Positions 7,702-15,718 of a stretch of 61,172 bases of DNA are shown here, piece after piece; the stretch's first letter is position 1; each line of letters starts with the position of its first letter. Origin of the DNA: BOG-908 sp964242595 (GTDB lineage: Bacteria; Pseudomonadota; Alphaproteobacteria; Acetobacterales; Acetobacteraceae); assembly GCA_964242595.1 (NCBI GenBank), contig CAXTBC010000018.1, positions 1-61,172 on the forward strand, in the 5' to 3' direction. A model generated the notes under the pieces. That model had not been told where the DNA came from and searched no databases. It saw only the letters and a program-made list of their open reading frames with translations. Position numbers and translations under genes: made by a program.

Positions 7702-9759
7702 ATGCCCGCCCTCAATGAACCACTGCGCGCCGACGTCGCGCACCCGCACACCCAAGGGGCGCCACCGCCAACCATGCTGGAGCACGCCCTCGCGCACGCC
7801 GCGCGCGGCTGGCACGTGCTCCCGCTACGCGAGAACGGGAAGCTTCCGGTCACCGACAACGGACACCTCGCCGCCACCACCGATTCGGACCAGATCCGCG
7901 CCTGGTGGCGCGACCCACTCACGGGCTCAACGCTGCCCCACAACGTCGGCGTGCGGCCGACCGCCGGCCAGTTCGCAGTCATCGACCTGGACACGAAGCA
8001 AGGGGTGGACGGGCCGGCAAACTACGTGGCCGCCGGTGGGGTGATCGACGGCCTAGTTTGCGCCACGCCGAGCGGCGGGCTTCATGTCTATGTGGCCTTG
8101 TCCGGCACGGACATCGCCACCAGCGCCGGCCGGATTGTGCCGGGGTGTGATTCCAGGTCAAGCGACGGGTACGTCGTGGCGCCGGGCAGCACGATCGACG
8201 GCAAGGCTTACGAGCTGATCAGCGACGGCCCGATGCTGCCCGTGCCGGCCTTCGTGATCGAGCGCGTGCCGGCGCGGTCGGAGCGGCCGGCCGTGGTCAC
8301 CAGCTACGCCATAGCCGACGACCAGGAACGGAACCTCGAGCGCTTCATAGACGCATGCCGGCGCGCGCCGGGCGCATTGCCCGGGGTATGGCATGACGCG
8401 AGCCGTGACCTCGCCTGCGAGGCTGTTCGATGCGCCGTGTCGGTTGAGCGGGCAACGGAGATCATGCTGGCCGAATGGGTGCCGCGCGGGTCGGGGTTCC
8501 TCGATGACGGGCGCGGCGATCGGTGGCCGGCGGACGTGGCCGGCTCCTACGCTTGGGCCAGCGCCCAAGGCGAGCACGGCGTGCACTCGGTAGACGCCCA
8601 ACTTCTGGCCTTCGAGGGCCTGACGATCGTCCCGCCCCCGCCGGACATGTCCGGACAAGCCGATTTGTCCGCGCCGTCCCGCTCGCGGCTGCACTTCACC
8701 CCGCAGCCGGAGTGCCACACTGGGGAGCCGCGCCGCTACGTGGTGAAGGGCCTCATTGCCCGGGGCGACCTTTGCATCGTTCTTGGTGCGCCGGGCGCCG
8801 GCAAGAGTGCCTTCACCCCTTTTGTGTGCCAGGCGGTGGCGAGCGGCGGCGCGGCGTTCGGCCGGCGGACCCGGCAAGGCGAAGCATGGTACGTCGCGGC
8901 CGAAGACCCGCACGGACTCAAGGGACGTATGCAGGCCTTGGGCGACCGCTATGGCAGCGTACCAGCCTTCGTGCTGGTAGGCGGCGTGTCCGACCTGTTC
9001 ACGTCCGCCGGCCAGGCGGTCGAGCTGCTGCAGAGTGTTCGGGAGCGGAAGCCGGCGGTGGTGGTGATCGACACGCTTGCGGCGGCTTTCCCCGGCCTGC
9101 GCGAGTCGGAGTCGGACGACATGGGCCGGGTGATCGCTTTCGCCCGCCAGCTCGCCACCGGTGCGGACGGCGCGCCGGGGCCGGCCGTCATCCTCGTGCA
9201 CCACACCCCTAAGGCCGGCGACACCCCGCGCGGCCATAGCAGTCTAAACGGGGCGGCGGACGTGGTGATCCTGCTCACTCGGGACGAGGACAGCGGCATC
9301 GTGTCCGCCCGGCTGACGAAGAATCGCAACGGTCCGGCGTTCGGGGTGGAGATGGCCTTCCAGATCGAGTCCGCCCTCATCGGCCTGGACGAGGACGGGG
9401 ACGACATCTCGGCCGCGCTAACGGTTGAGGTGGAGGCGAGCTCCCTGCGGAAGGAACGCGGATTGTCCGGACAAGTCCGGACATGTCTGGTCCACCTGGA
9501 CACGCTGATCCTGGACGCCGGCCCGGACGTCCAGGCGGCGCCCGCCGAGCTGGTCCTGGCCGGGGTGCCGCTAGGCGGCTGCGCGGGCGTGCTGACGGCG
9601 GCCTGGCAGGCGGCTTGCGAGCTGCATGGCGCCTCGGGTGCAGAGGCGGCCGACAGCCGCGCCAAGGCCTTCCGGCGGGCTAAGAAGGCGCTGCTGGAGC
9701 GCCGGCTGATCGTGGAGCTGGGCGAGCGGGTCTACCGTCTCCGGGGTGCTGGAGAGTGA
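7702..9759 (+). CDS. Primase-polymerase / AAA (RepA-like) helicase fusion
   Basis: 685 aa with two domains. Residues ~25-185 are a bifunctional primase-polymerase domain: Asp95 and Asp97 in FAVIDLDT, His128 in TPSGGLHVY, then GYVVAPGS. Residues ~345-560 are a RecA/RepA-like hexameric helicase: Walker A GAPGAGKS at 362-369, Walker B VVVIDT at 453-458 and a sensor VHHTPK near 499-504. It would start and unwind replication of the excised element, like the replication proteins of P4 and phage satellites. A GGACA-iteron cluster begins just after its stop, and the same palindrome occurs inside the gene at 8642-8657 and 9464-9487. Both active sites look intact. Confidence 0.88.
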   Translation: MPALNEPLRADVAHPHTQGAPPPTMLEHALAHAARGWHVLPLRENGKLPVTDNGHLAATTDSDQIRAWWRDPLTGSTLPHNVGVRPTAGQFAVIDLDTKQGVDGPANYVAAGGVIDGLVCATPSGGLHVYVALSGTDIATSAGRIVPGCDSRSSDGYVVAPGSTIDGKAYELISDGPMLPVPAFVIERVPARSERPAVVTSYAIADDQERNLERFIDACRRAPGALPGVWHDASRDLACEAVRCAVSVERATEIMLAEWVPRGSGFLDDGRGDRWPADVAGSYAWASAQGEHGVHSVDAQLLAFEGLTIVPPPPDMSGQADLSAPSRSRLHFTPQPECHTGEPRRYVVKGLIARGDLCIVLGAPGAGKSAFTPFVCQAVASGGAAFGRRTRQGEAWYVAAEDPHGLKGRMQALGDRYGSVPAFVLVGGVSDLFTSAGQAVELLQSVRERKPAVVVIDTLAAAFPGLRESESDDMGRVIAFARQLATGADGAPGPAVILVHHTPKAGDTPRGHSSLNGAADVVILLTRDEDSGIVSARLTKNRNGPAFGVEMAFQIESALIGLDEDGDDISAALTVEVEASSLRKERGLSGQVRTCLVHLDTLILDAGPDVQAAPAELVLAGVPLGGCAGVLTAAWQAACELHGASGAEAADSRAKAFRRAKKALLERRLIVELGERVYRLRGAGE

Positions 9760-9760
9760 G

Positions 9761-9893
9761 CGGACAGACGGACAGACACGGACAAAGGGCGGACATGTCC
9801 GGACATGTCCGCCAAGGCAAAGCGACGGACAGACCGGACGGACAGGACATTTCCCTTAGAAATGTCCGTCTGTCCGTGTCCGGAGCCGCGACA
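9761..9893. repeat. GGACA iteron cluster, candidate replication origin
   Basis: Within about 125 bp there are eight GGACA (starting at 9762, 9770, 9780, 9791, 9801, 9827, 9840 and 9845) and five TGTCC (9796, 9806, 9863, 9871, 9877), including two consecutive CGGACATGTCC palindromes at 9790-9810. The cluster directly follows the primase-helicase gene and lies in a convergent gap, as the iterons of self-primed satellite origins do. Related palindromes recur inside the primase gene. Origin function is inferred. Confidence 0.6.
9845..9867. terminator. 9-bp hairpin between convergent genes
   Basis: GGACATTTC (9845-9853) pairs perfectly with GAAATGTCC (9859-9867) around CCTTA, and the pairing can be extended imperfectly by flanking GGACA/TGTCC units. 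It lies between the stop of the primase gene and the end of the minus-strand lipoprotein gene. It could end both transcripts or be part of the origin. There is no U tract. Confidence 0.4.
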
Positions 9894-9907
9894 TAAAGCT
9901 GTGCATT

Positions 9908-10369
9908 TCAGGCCCGGACGAACTTGCAGTCCGATACAGGCCCTAGATCCTGTGTTCTGCTAGGGACAAGCTCTTCCCATGTGTAGGCATGGGCACCAAT
10001 AAGGGAACCTTGCGCATCGAACACCGCGAAGAACGGCTCCTTGCCGGTGTAGCCACCCATCGTATTCTTAGCGTTGATTAAGCCGCACACGAGGCCGCCG
10101 TATGGGTGGCTGACGAACTCCAGCTTGCGGGAGTCCGGGTCGATCAGCAAGTCGGCAAGCTTGGCGTCTACCTGCCTTTTGTAGTCGCGGGGCAAGATGC
10201 CTTCCGCCGCCTGAGCCTGAGACGTCCTGATACCGGCGGCGATCTGCTGCCCCATCTCAGCAACCAAGGCGTTCTCCTTTTCCAATCCCGCTGAAGAGTC
10301 GGGTGACGGAGGCGCGGTGCAGCCGAAGAGCCACGCGCACGTAACCAGCACCCGGTGTCGCCTTTGCAT
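9908..10369 (-). CDS. Small lipoprotein, unknown function
   Basis: 153 aa. The N-terminus is a type II signal: basic MQRRHR, hydrophobic VLVTCAWLFG, then Cys17 in a LFGC lipobox, so the mature protein should be lipid-anchored. The mature part has a helical region (ALVAEMGQQIAAGIRTSQAQ) and a conserved-looking core FVSHPYGGLVCGLINAKNTMGGYTG; I recall similar motifs in small secreted proteobacterial proteins of unknown role. On an integrated element, lipoproteins often act in surface exclusion or lysis, but no evidence picks one. Confidence 0.65.
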   Translation of the reverse strand: MQRRHRVLVTCAWLFGCTAPPSPDSSAGLEKENALVAEMGQQIAAGIRTSQAQAAEGILPRDYKRQVDAKLADLLIDPDSRKLEFVSHPYGGLVCGLINAKNTMGGYTGKEPFFAVFDAQGSLIGAHAYTWEELVPSRTQDLGPVSDCKFVRA

Positions 10370-10450
10370 GCTTAACTCCCGAAACGATCACAGCGGATGT
10401 ATACTGTTACGGGGGACGCCCTCTAGTCGAATCGTCAGCCGCGGCACCTG

Positions 10451-10717
10451 TTGCGGCGGTATACGACCTACGACGAGGTGATGGCGCAGATAGGCCAGCC
10501 CACCGCTGTGAGCGTGACAGCAGACGGTTCCCGGGTGGCAGTTTGGGCGTATGCACGGGTGACGACCCGCGCCGTCTCCTACGTGCCCGTAGTCGGCTTG
10601 TTCGCGGGCGGAGCGGACGCCAGGACGCAATCGGTTGCCCTGAGGTTCGCGCCGGACGGCACCCTCATAGACTCAACCTCTATGCAGAGCCAAGCCGGGG
10701 CGCCCGTCGGGTTCTGA
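10451..10717 (+). CDS. Small-protein-assembly (SmpA/BamE)-like fragment, doubtful start
   Basis: 88 aa from a TTG; a stop codon 27 bp upstream and no ATG or GTG between make the 5' end suspect. The sequence (YTTYDEVMAQIGQPTAVSVTADGSRVAVWAYARV...YVPVVGLFAGGADART) follows the pattern of SmpA/BamE-type lipoproteins, which normally begin with a lipobox signal. That signal is absent, so either the gene is 5'-truncated or it starts further in. Divergent from the lipoprotein at 9908-10369, possibly once part of the same surface module. Confidence 0.42.
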   Translation: MRRYTTYDEVMAQIGQPTAVSVTADGSRVAVWAYARVTTRAVSYVPVVGLFAGGADARTQSVALRFAPDGTLIDSTSMQSQAGAPVGF

Positions 10718-10741
10718 TAGCTCGTTGCCTTCCGAGCCGAC

Positions 10742-11500
10742 TTATTTGGCACCCGATTTGGGCGCAGGCATCATCGCCATTTGATCCGTGACTTGCACCA
10801 CAGGAAAGTCTTTCCGAAACTGCCGTTCACAGCAGCTCTGAAACGCATCGAACACCCGTCTAGCCTGTGCGTGATCGGTCCGGCTACGCTCAATCATGGC
10901 GGTTGAGAGAGCGTTCAGCTCGATAATCTTCGGCAACGCCAATCGCGCTTGCTCTGCCTCTAAGACACTGGTAACGAGACCACCGTTCACCTCCTCAGGA
11001 CGGAATAACGCTGTAAGAGTCGCACGCCGTTCTGAGTAAGTTTGCACCATTTTCACAGAGTCATTGAAGACATCCACTAGTTCGAACGCGTCGAACATGA
11101 GTGCGTGATTTTTCGTAGAGACAAAAAAAGCATTCTCCGTACCGGTAAATGCATTGATAGCGGGAGGAAACGTTCCGAAAGGCGGCATAACTTGCCAAAA
11201 AGCCTGTTGAGCGCCGTTATCATCAACTACTCGCCTGTTATTAGCAGTCTCTATTGCGTATCTGATACTAGCGATGCTCGATAAAATGCGGATCGTTTTC
11301 ACCGAAATTTGCACTGCGACGGCTAAATCGTTCTGTCGTTTCGTGAGGAGCCGCTCGCAACGAGCAGAGTGCGCTCCGCTACGTTGGATCATGTAGCTTA
11401 TTACACCGCCAACCACGGCACCGACAACAGCGCCGATAAGAGTGGACCAGAAAGGTCCAGCAACTCCACCGAGTGAACTTACGAGTGCGTTGAGTCCCAA
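10742..11500 (-). CDS. Membrane-anchored helical protein, unknown
   Basis: 252 aa. One hydrophobic Gly/Val-rich segment at ~18-40 (FWSTLIGAVVGAVVGGVISYMIQ), then a long, mostly helical cytoplasmic part with Arg/Lys-rich start (SARCERLLTKRQNDLAVAVQ). No catalytic motif. The coding region is more A/T rich than surrounding core genes, in line with horizontal origin. The layout, a short membrane anchor plus helical domain on a mobile element, is seen in phage-defence and exclusion proteins, but I cannot assign a family. Confidence 0.6.
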   Translation of the reverse strand: MGLNALVSSLGGVAGPFWSTLIGAVVGAVVGGVISYMIQRSGAHSARCERLLTKRQNDLAVAVQISVKTIRILSSIASIRYAIETANNRRVVDDNGAQQAFWQVMPPFGTFPPAINAFTGTENAFFVSTKNHALMFDAFELVDVFNDSVKMVQTYSERRATLTALFRPEEVNGGLVTSVLEAEQARLALPKIIELNALSTAMIERSRTDHAQARRVFDAFQSCCERQFRKDFPVVQVTDQMAMMPAPKSGAK

Positions 11501-11597
11501 ACCAGCCTCAATCCTTTGCTAGCGGATGATCGATGCCGGCCCGCTCCCGGCCGGCGCCGCTGTGTCGAAAGGCCCACCTCGCCGTGGAAGCGGGGTG

Positions 11598-12167
11598 CTA
11601 AGTCAGCGCGGCCTCAAACTTCTCGATCCATAACCGGTTGGAAGCGGCGATCACCGCGAAGTCGCCATCGTGGCCCGGCCCGAACAACAGCCGCGCTCCT
11701 TCCGGTAAGGCTCTTCCGCGCCAGTCCAAGCCTTCCCGTAGTGCCTGAAGGATCGGCGTGGGATCGACGGCGGGGTCAAACACAAGCGCCGCCTGTGCGG
11801 CGTAGCTCCATCCCCCATAGGCGAACAATGCACTCACAGCGGCCGGGTCCGGAGCAATCGCCAGGCCGAACGTGTCGTCACCCAAACCGGCCAGGTCGAG
11901 CAAGCGATCCTTAATCGAGCGGGTAGGCGGTGGTTCATGCGTCACCGCACCTACAACGGGGGTGTCATGCCGGAACGCCACGCTGCCACATGTCGCAAGG
12001 GCGCAGCTGAGTGCGGCAATCACATCCGGCCTGACCGCATCCGCGCTCTCGGCGGGCGGGAGCGGCCAATCGACGGTGGCGCAAACCGTGTGACGGGGCA
12101 CAAGCCGCGCGGCCTCTGTCCCGCGCCCCTGGCCGAACCATTCCACGACCTTGATACCAGGTTTCAT
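11598..12167 (-). CDS. Unknown protein, candidate immunity partner
   Basis: 189 aa; its ATG overlaps the stop of the upstream gene by 4 bp (ATGA), so the two are translated together. Soluble alpha/beta composition without signal or membrane span (HTVCATVDWPLPP..., GLAIAPDPAAVSALFAYGGWSYAAQAALVF, ARLLFGPGHDGDFAVIAASNRLWIEKF). The upstream partner resembles polymorphic-toxin domains with a glycine zipper, and a small coupled downstream gene is the usual position of its immunity protein. That role is inference. Confidence 0.5.
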   Translation of the reverse strand: MKPGIKVVEWFGQGRGTEAARLVPRHTVCATVDWPLPPAESADAVRPDVIAALSCALATCGSVAFRHDTPVVGAVTHEPPPTRSIKDRLLDLAGLGDDTFGLAIAPDPAAVSALFAYGGWSYAAQAALVFDPAVDPTPILQALREGLDWRGRALPEGARLLFGPGHDGDFAVIAASNRLWIEKFEAALT

Positions 12168-12898
12168 GACGGCGGCGCCACTTCCGGCACTGGCGAGAAT
12201 ACCGTGCCCTCGGCGTAGTCATAGACGTAGCCAGCGGCGGCCTCCGCCGAAATATAGCCGATGAAGCCGCCCAGGACCGCACCAACGCCGCCGCCGATCG
12301 CAGTACCTCCACCCGGCTCGATAGCGGTCCCGATAGCCGCGCCCAAGCGACCGAGTTGGGTGGCACCCACGCCGGCCGCAGCCCAGGCCGAAACCACCTG
12401 CAGCGAACGTCGCCACGGCCGGTCGGCCACAGCGATGGAGATGCCATCCAGCACCGCCCCTGTCACGAGGAAGACACGGCCTGCGATCCGAAACCCCCGC
12501 GCACCCCAGTGCAGCGCCGCACCTCCAGGGCCGGCCGGCATGTGGTTGGTGATATTCGGGAAGGCGGCTCGGGCACGTCCGCCGCCCTCAACGTTCCAGT
12601 GATAGTCGATACGGCCTGTTGCCTTGTTCGGTCCGTAGTCGAGACGTAGGCCGGGCTTTCCGAACTTAGCGTCTTCGGGGTTGCGGATAAAGATTGAGGA
12701 TGAGGAGCCTTTGAAGCCGGCCGGCGGCTGAACCGTCAGGACCAAGCCTTTCGGTAGGTTCGGCAGAACTGTCCCAGGCACGGGTATGCGGACTAGGCTC
12801 GCCGCGCCGGGCGCCACTGCGAATGAACCCGCGAGAGGTGCATCCCATGTTTGCAGCGTCTTGGACTGGCTTCCGCCTTGGTTTGGATCATCGGCCAT
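12164..12898 (-). CDS. Glycine-zipper protein, candidate pore-forming toxin
   Basis: 244 aa. Residues ~80-125 (GLRLDYGPNKATGRIDYHWN, then FPNITNHMPAG) resemble the pre-pore segment of C-terminal polymorphic-toxin domains. A hydrophobic stretch at ~141-158 is followed by a long glycine zipper at ~186-216 (GAAIGTAIEPGGGTAIGGG, then AVLGGFIGYISA) and an end like AGYVYDYAEGTVF. I recall related domains at the C-termini of secreted effectors. There is no signal peptide and no PAAR, VgrG or Rhs delivery domain here. If a toxin, it would kill a competitor or act as an abortive device; the gene at 11598-12167 would protect the host. Family recall is moderate. Confidence 0.5.
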   Translation of the reverse strand: MADDPNQGGSQSKTLQTWDAPLAGSFAVAPGAASLVRIPVPGTVLPNLPKGLVLTVQPPAGFKGSSSSIFIRNPEDAKFGKPGLRLDYGPNKATGRIDYHWNVEGGGRARAAFPNITNHMPAGPGGAALHWGARGFRIAGRVFLVTGAVLDGISIAVADRPWRRSLQVVSAWAAAGVGATQLGRLGAAIGTAIEPGGGTAIGGGVGAVLGGFIGYISAEAAAGYVYDYAEGTVFSPVPEVAPPS

Positions 12899-13018
12899 TC
12901 GAACCTCTTACACCTGCCCGTTGCATGACCAACGAATCTCTCGGCCATTGAGCGGCGCCAAGTTCACGCCACCGGAGCATCACTCGGCGCTAACGTGTCT
13001 ATCAGGCTTTTCGCAACT

Positions 13019-13507
13019 CTAACGAGGTGGAGAAACGGTCACCGGCGGAACGTTTGCTGGAGGCACGGTAATTGGAACCTTAGCCGCCTGCTGGGTGTCA
13101 AGAGTTCCGAAACTCAACTGGATCGAGTTTACCTTACCGGCAATCTGAGTTTGAAAAATGGCGTACTTGTCTCTCAATGCGAGCTCATCTCTCGCATAGG
13201 AAGGCCCTTGCTGCAGGTTGTGGAACTCTTCGTTATACTGCGCAGATGCCTGCGTTTCCTCCGCTATAATGTTTTGGAAGGCTTGTGCAGTAGCGGCGGG
13301 GTGAAACAAGTTATTTGCTCCAGCTAAACAAGCAGAGATGATACCGAGGAAGACGACGACCCACTTAACACTCCTCCTTTTTTCAGTGAGGAATGGCGTT
13401 GTTGTGCTGATAAGTATGGCAACTAACATTGATGCGATTAGCAGTGAAGTGTTCAGTGTCGTCCAGAAATTCAGCGACGCTGCCGCTTCTGCTGCCTCGT
13501 GGTGCAT
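13019..13507 (-). CDS. Two-helix membrane protein (SLATT-like layout), unknown
   Basis: 162 aa. Two membrane segments at ~17-36 (TTLNTSLLIASMLVAILIST) and ~47-66 (VKWVVVFLGIISACLAGANN), then a helical cytoplasmic part and a Pro/Val-rich tail (PITVPPANVPPVTVSPPR). The two-TM-then-helix layout recalls SLATT-type effectors predicted in nucleotide-signalling defence, but the soluble part is short and the match is only architectural. It stands alone. The DNA around it (13.0-13.6 kb) is the most A/T rich of the window, marking recent acquisition. Confidence 0.55.
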   Translation of the reverse strand: MHHEAAEAAASLNFWTTLNTSLLIASMLVAILISTTTPFLTEKRRSVKWVVVFLGIISACLAGANNLFHPAATAQAFQNIIAEETQASAQYNEEFHNLQQGPSYARDELALRDKYAIFQTQIAGKVNSIQLSFGTLDTQQAAKVPITVPPANVPPVTVSPPR

Positions 13508-13709
13508 AGCAGCGTATAGCTGAGTAGCGAGACCTTGTTGGATAGTTATCGTCGAAAATTGGCATCTCTTAGCCTATATTACACCGACTCGCGTTCAGTA
13601 CGCTATAAATTTGGATTGAAGCGCAGGCAAGTTTACATGCCAACTCATCAGGATGGTGAGTTTTCCATCGAGAGGACGGCTAAGCGATAGGGGCGTTGAC
13701 CAGCGCCAT

Positions 13710-13922
13710 TTACACGTATCCTCGCCCGCCCATCGCCGCCGGATAGCGGTTCCGGAGCACCACCCGGGCCGGCGGCCGGCGGCACGTCTCGACATGACAC
13801 CGCAGCCGCGACACTAGCATAACCAGCGTGGCCGCCTCCCCGAACCGCTCCACCAGCTCCCGCACGAAGAGCACGCGCTCCGCCCGGCAAGGGGTGCAAC
13901 TGCACAGCAGTTGCCAGGCCAC
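13710..13922 (-). CDS. Cys-rich zinc-ribbon-like protein, 5' end degraded
   Basis: 70 aa from GTG 13922. It has the pattern C-x-C-x2-C (LLCSCTPCRAERVLFV) and a second C-x4-C (LRCHVETCRRPP), ending LRNRYPAAMGGRGYV, and is clearly paralogous to the protein at 15200-15514 (VCSCRPCRKDRVLPV, LRCETCRQPP, LRNRYPEQVGG). The shared alignment extends upstream of the GTG but no start codon is there, so this copy seems 5'-truncated. A small zinc-binding, possibly DNA-contacting protein; role unknown. Confidence 0.5.
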   Translation of the reverse strand: MAWQLLCSCTPCRAERVLFVRELVERFGEAATLVMLVSRLRCHVETCRRPPARVVLRNRYPAAMGGRGYV

Positions 13923-14038
13923 CAGATCCTCGAATGCCGCACGCCCGAGTGTTTTTTCGTTGCGACTTGCATCCGGTCCTGTGCCTTTTTCGTAACGAGT
14001 TTAAGGCGGCGTGCGAGCCGGGGCCGGAGAGAACAGTC

Positions 14039-14440
14039 GTGAAAGCGATATTGACGGGGCTGCGCCTTGGGCGGCGGCCGACAGACAACACCTTCCAGGC
14101 CTTCCACCAGGCCTGTGAAGCTGGCAACCTGCAGGAAGCGGGCGACATGCTACTGACGCTGGAGGAAGACTTCACCCGCCGGCTCGAACGGGGCAATGTG
14201 CGAGGCGAGCGCCTTCGTGCTCTCCTCGAAGCCCAGGCACGCCTCTGGACGCTCCAATGCCGTCAGTTTGGGGATCAGATCGAGGAACAGGAGGTGGTGT
14301 TCAAGCGAGGCTCCTTGATCCCAAGGCCTGCCACCTTCCGGATCAGCGAGTGGTGCGTCGGCCGGCTTAATAGACCACTAAGTCGTTTCGTAAAAGCAGC
14401 AGAGTCTTCCATGAAAGCTCGGGCTGTCGGGCGCCGTTGA
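14039..14440 (+). CDS. Unknown helical protein
   Basis: 133 aa from GTG 14039 with GGAGAG 7-8 bases upstream; the frame is open further left from 13934 but that stretch (MPHARVFFRCDLHP...) looks non-coding. Mostly helical and charged (NTFQAFHQACEAGNLQEAGDMLLTLEEDFTRRLERGNVRGERL), with Trp/Cys near the C-terminus. No motif recognised. Divergent from the Cys-rich gene at 13710-13922; an element cargo gene. Confidence 0.5.
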   Translation: MKAILTGLRLGRRPTDNTFQAFHQACEAGNLQEAGDMLLTLEEDFTRRLERGNVRGERLRALLEAQARLWTLQCRQFGDQIEEQEVVFKRGSLIPRPATFRISEWCVGRLNRPLSRFVKAAESSMKARAVGRR

Positions 14441-14498
14441 CGCAGCGCGGCCTGGGTGGGCGCCACGCTACAGGATTATGGCGTTTTATTCCCGCCCC

Positions 14499-15056
14499 TT
14501 ACACAAACCGCGAACGCAACGCTGTCTCTCGCCGCCGGGCCAAGATCAAGGCGAGTGGGGCGAGCGCAACAAACAAAGCCCCAAGACTTGGCAGGATGTT
14601 CACCGAGAGCGCCGGCATGCCGGCCGACACGGCACCTTGTTTGCTGAAACCCTGGAACATTTGAGAGACTTGGCCGGTCGTCCGCACCTGCTCGGCCACT
14701 GGCCCATCGGTGAAGGCCCATGCAACCGCAGCACCGAGGACACCAAACGCCATCAGGTCTATCCCGCGTTTGTATGGTGCCATCTCATGGACGAAGCGCG
14801 ACGCAGCCGCTCCGACAAAGGCAAGGACCGCAAGCCATCCCAGCACTCCGGCCGCAGCAGCACCTGAGGAGCTAGTTGAGCCACCGCCTATGCTCCTTAC
14901 ACCGGACACCGCTTCACCGCCGAGATTTGCCGAGAGCGTCACCACGGGCAGCACAGCGGCGAGCAAGAGACAGGCGGCCGCGACGGTGGCGAGGCGCCCT
15001 GGCGACGATGACCACGATTGGAGCAAGGCTCCGGCTGAAACTTGGCGATCGGACAT
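14499..15056 (-). CDS. Four-helix integral membrane protein, unknown
   Basis: 185 aa from ATG 15056, preceded by GGAG; an upstream start at 15119 would add 21 unlikely residues. Hydrophobic segments: LATVAAACLLLAAVLPVVTL, GVLGWLAVLAFVGAAA, IDLMAFGVLGAAVAWAFT and LPSLGALFVALAPLALILA, with a basic C-terminus (ARRRETALRSR). Between segments 1 and 2 is a Gly/Ser-rich loop. Found only as predicted topology; could be a superinfection-exclusion or transport protein. Confidence 0.6.
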   Translation of the reverse strand: MSDRQVSAGALLQSWSSSPGRLATVAAACLLLAAVLPVVTLSANLGGEAVSGVRSIGGGSTSSSGAAAAGVLGWLAVLAFVGAAASRFVHEMAPYKRGIDLMAFGVLGAAVAWAFTDGPVAEQVRTTGQVSQMFQGFSKQGAVSAGMPALSVNILPSLGALFVALAPLALILARRRETALRSRFV

Positions 15057-15199
15057 CCACACATCTCCGTTTACGGTGCGCCGAGCTTGCACTGCATCGC
15101 GTGCGGAAGGAAGCTCCAACGATACCCTGCCGAGACATCACGCCCGATTCTCCCGTGCGTCTGCAGGATCAGCCTGACCAGCACCGCTCAGTCCCCAAA

Positions 15200-15514
15200 C
15201 TATGGCCGGTAGTCGCCCTTCAGCATGGCCTCCACATAGGCCGATCCGCCCACCTGTTCGGGGTAGCGGTTACGCAGCATAACGCCGACAGGTGGTTGGC
15301 GGCACGTCTCGCAGCGCAACTTGGGCGTAAGCGTGAGAAGATTCGCCGAGGTGCCGACACGCCCAACCAGCTCCGCCACCGGCAACACTCGATCCTTGCG
15401 GCAGGGGCGGCATGAGCAAACTAGGTGCCATGTCAGGAGGTCGCCCAGCGGCAGGCGCACCAGCTTGGCCGTCCTGCCCTGGTGCACCATCCATTGCGGC
15501 ATTTCCGATCGCAC
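15200..15514 (-). CDS. Cys-rich zinc-ribbon-like protein (full-length paralogue)
   Basis: 104 aa from GTG 15514; ATG 15502 is an alternative. Two Cys clusters, LVCSCRPCRKDRV and KLRCETCRQPP, are arranged like a zinc ribbon, followed by a conserved VMLRNRYPEQVGGSAYV. It is the intact version of the gene at 13710-13922. It starts 6 bp after the stop of the small gene 15521-15718 and is probably in one transcript with it. The two copies flank a membrane protein and an unknown gene, suggesting an internal duplication of the cargo. Confidence 0.6.
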   Translation of the reverse strand: MRSEMPQWMVHQGRTAKLVRLPLGDLLTWHLVCSCRPCRKDRVLPVAELVGRVGTSANLLTLTPKLRCETCRQPPVGVMLRNRYPEQVGGSAYVEAMLKGDYRP

Positions 15515-15520
15515 GGCCAG

Positions 15521-15718
15521 CTAGAGCGTCAGCTGCGAGCCTGGAGCCGGCGCCCGCACCACCCGGAACCCCGCCGCGTCCAGCGCGGCTGCCAGGTGCC
15601 AGCCGGCAGCGCCGATCACGTAGGGCGGCCCGCCGCGCGTCAGCGTGGCCGCCTCGTCCAGGATGGCGGCTGCCTCTTCGAAGGTGACGGGCTCGGGTAC
15701 AAGCGGGGGGAGCTGCAT
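15521..15718 (-). CDS. Small 65-aa protein, unknown
   Basis: From ATG 15718 (MQLPPLVPEPVTFEEAAAIL); a longer frame to 15829 looks unnatural. Short alpha/beta content (TRGGPPYVIGAAGWHLAAALDAAGFRVVRAP). It precedes the zinc-ribbon gene by 6 bp on the same strand. No family recognised. Confidence 0.5.
   Translation of the reverse strand: MQLPPLVPEPVTFEEAAAILDEAATLTRGGPPYVIGAAGWHLAAALDAAGFRVVRAPAPGSQLTL

Noticed and set aside
9761..9893. Repeated GGACA units considered as a CRISPR array
   Set aside because: Units are only 5-10 bp, irregularly spaced and in both orientations; no 20-40 bp repeats with regular spacers and no cas genes.
13934..14038. N-terminal extension of the 14039-14440 protein
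   Set aside because: The added residues overlap the divergent Cys-rich gene's upstream region and look non-coding; the GTG at 14039 has the better ribosome site.
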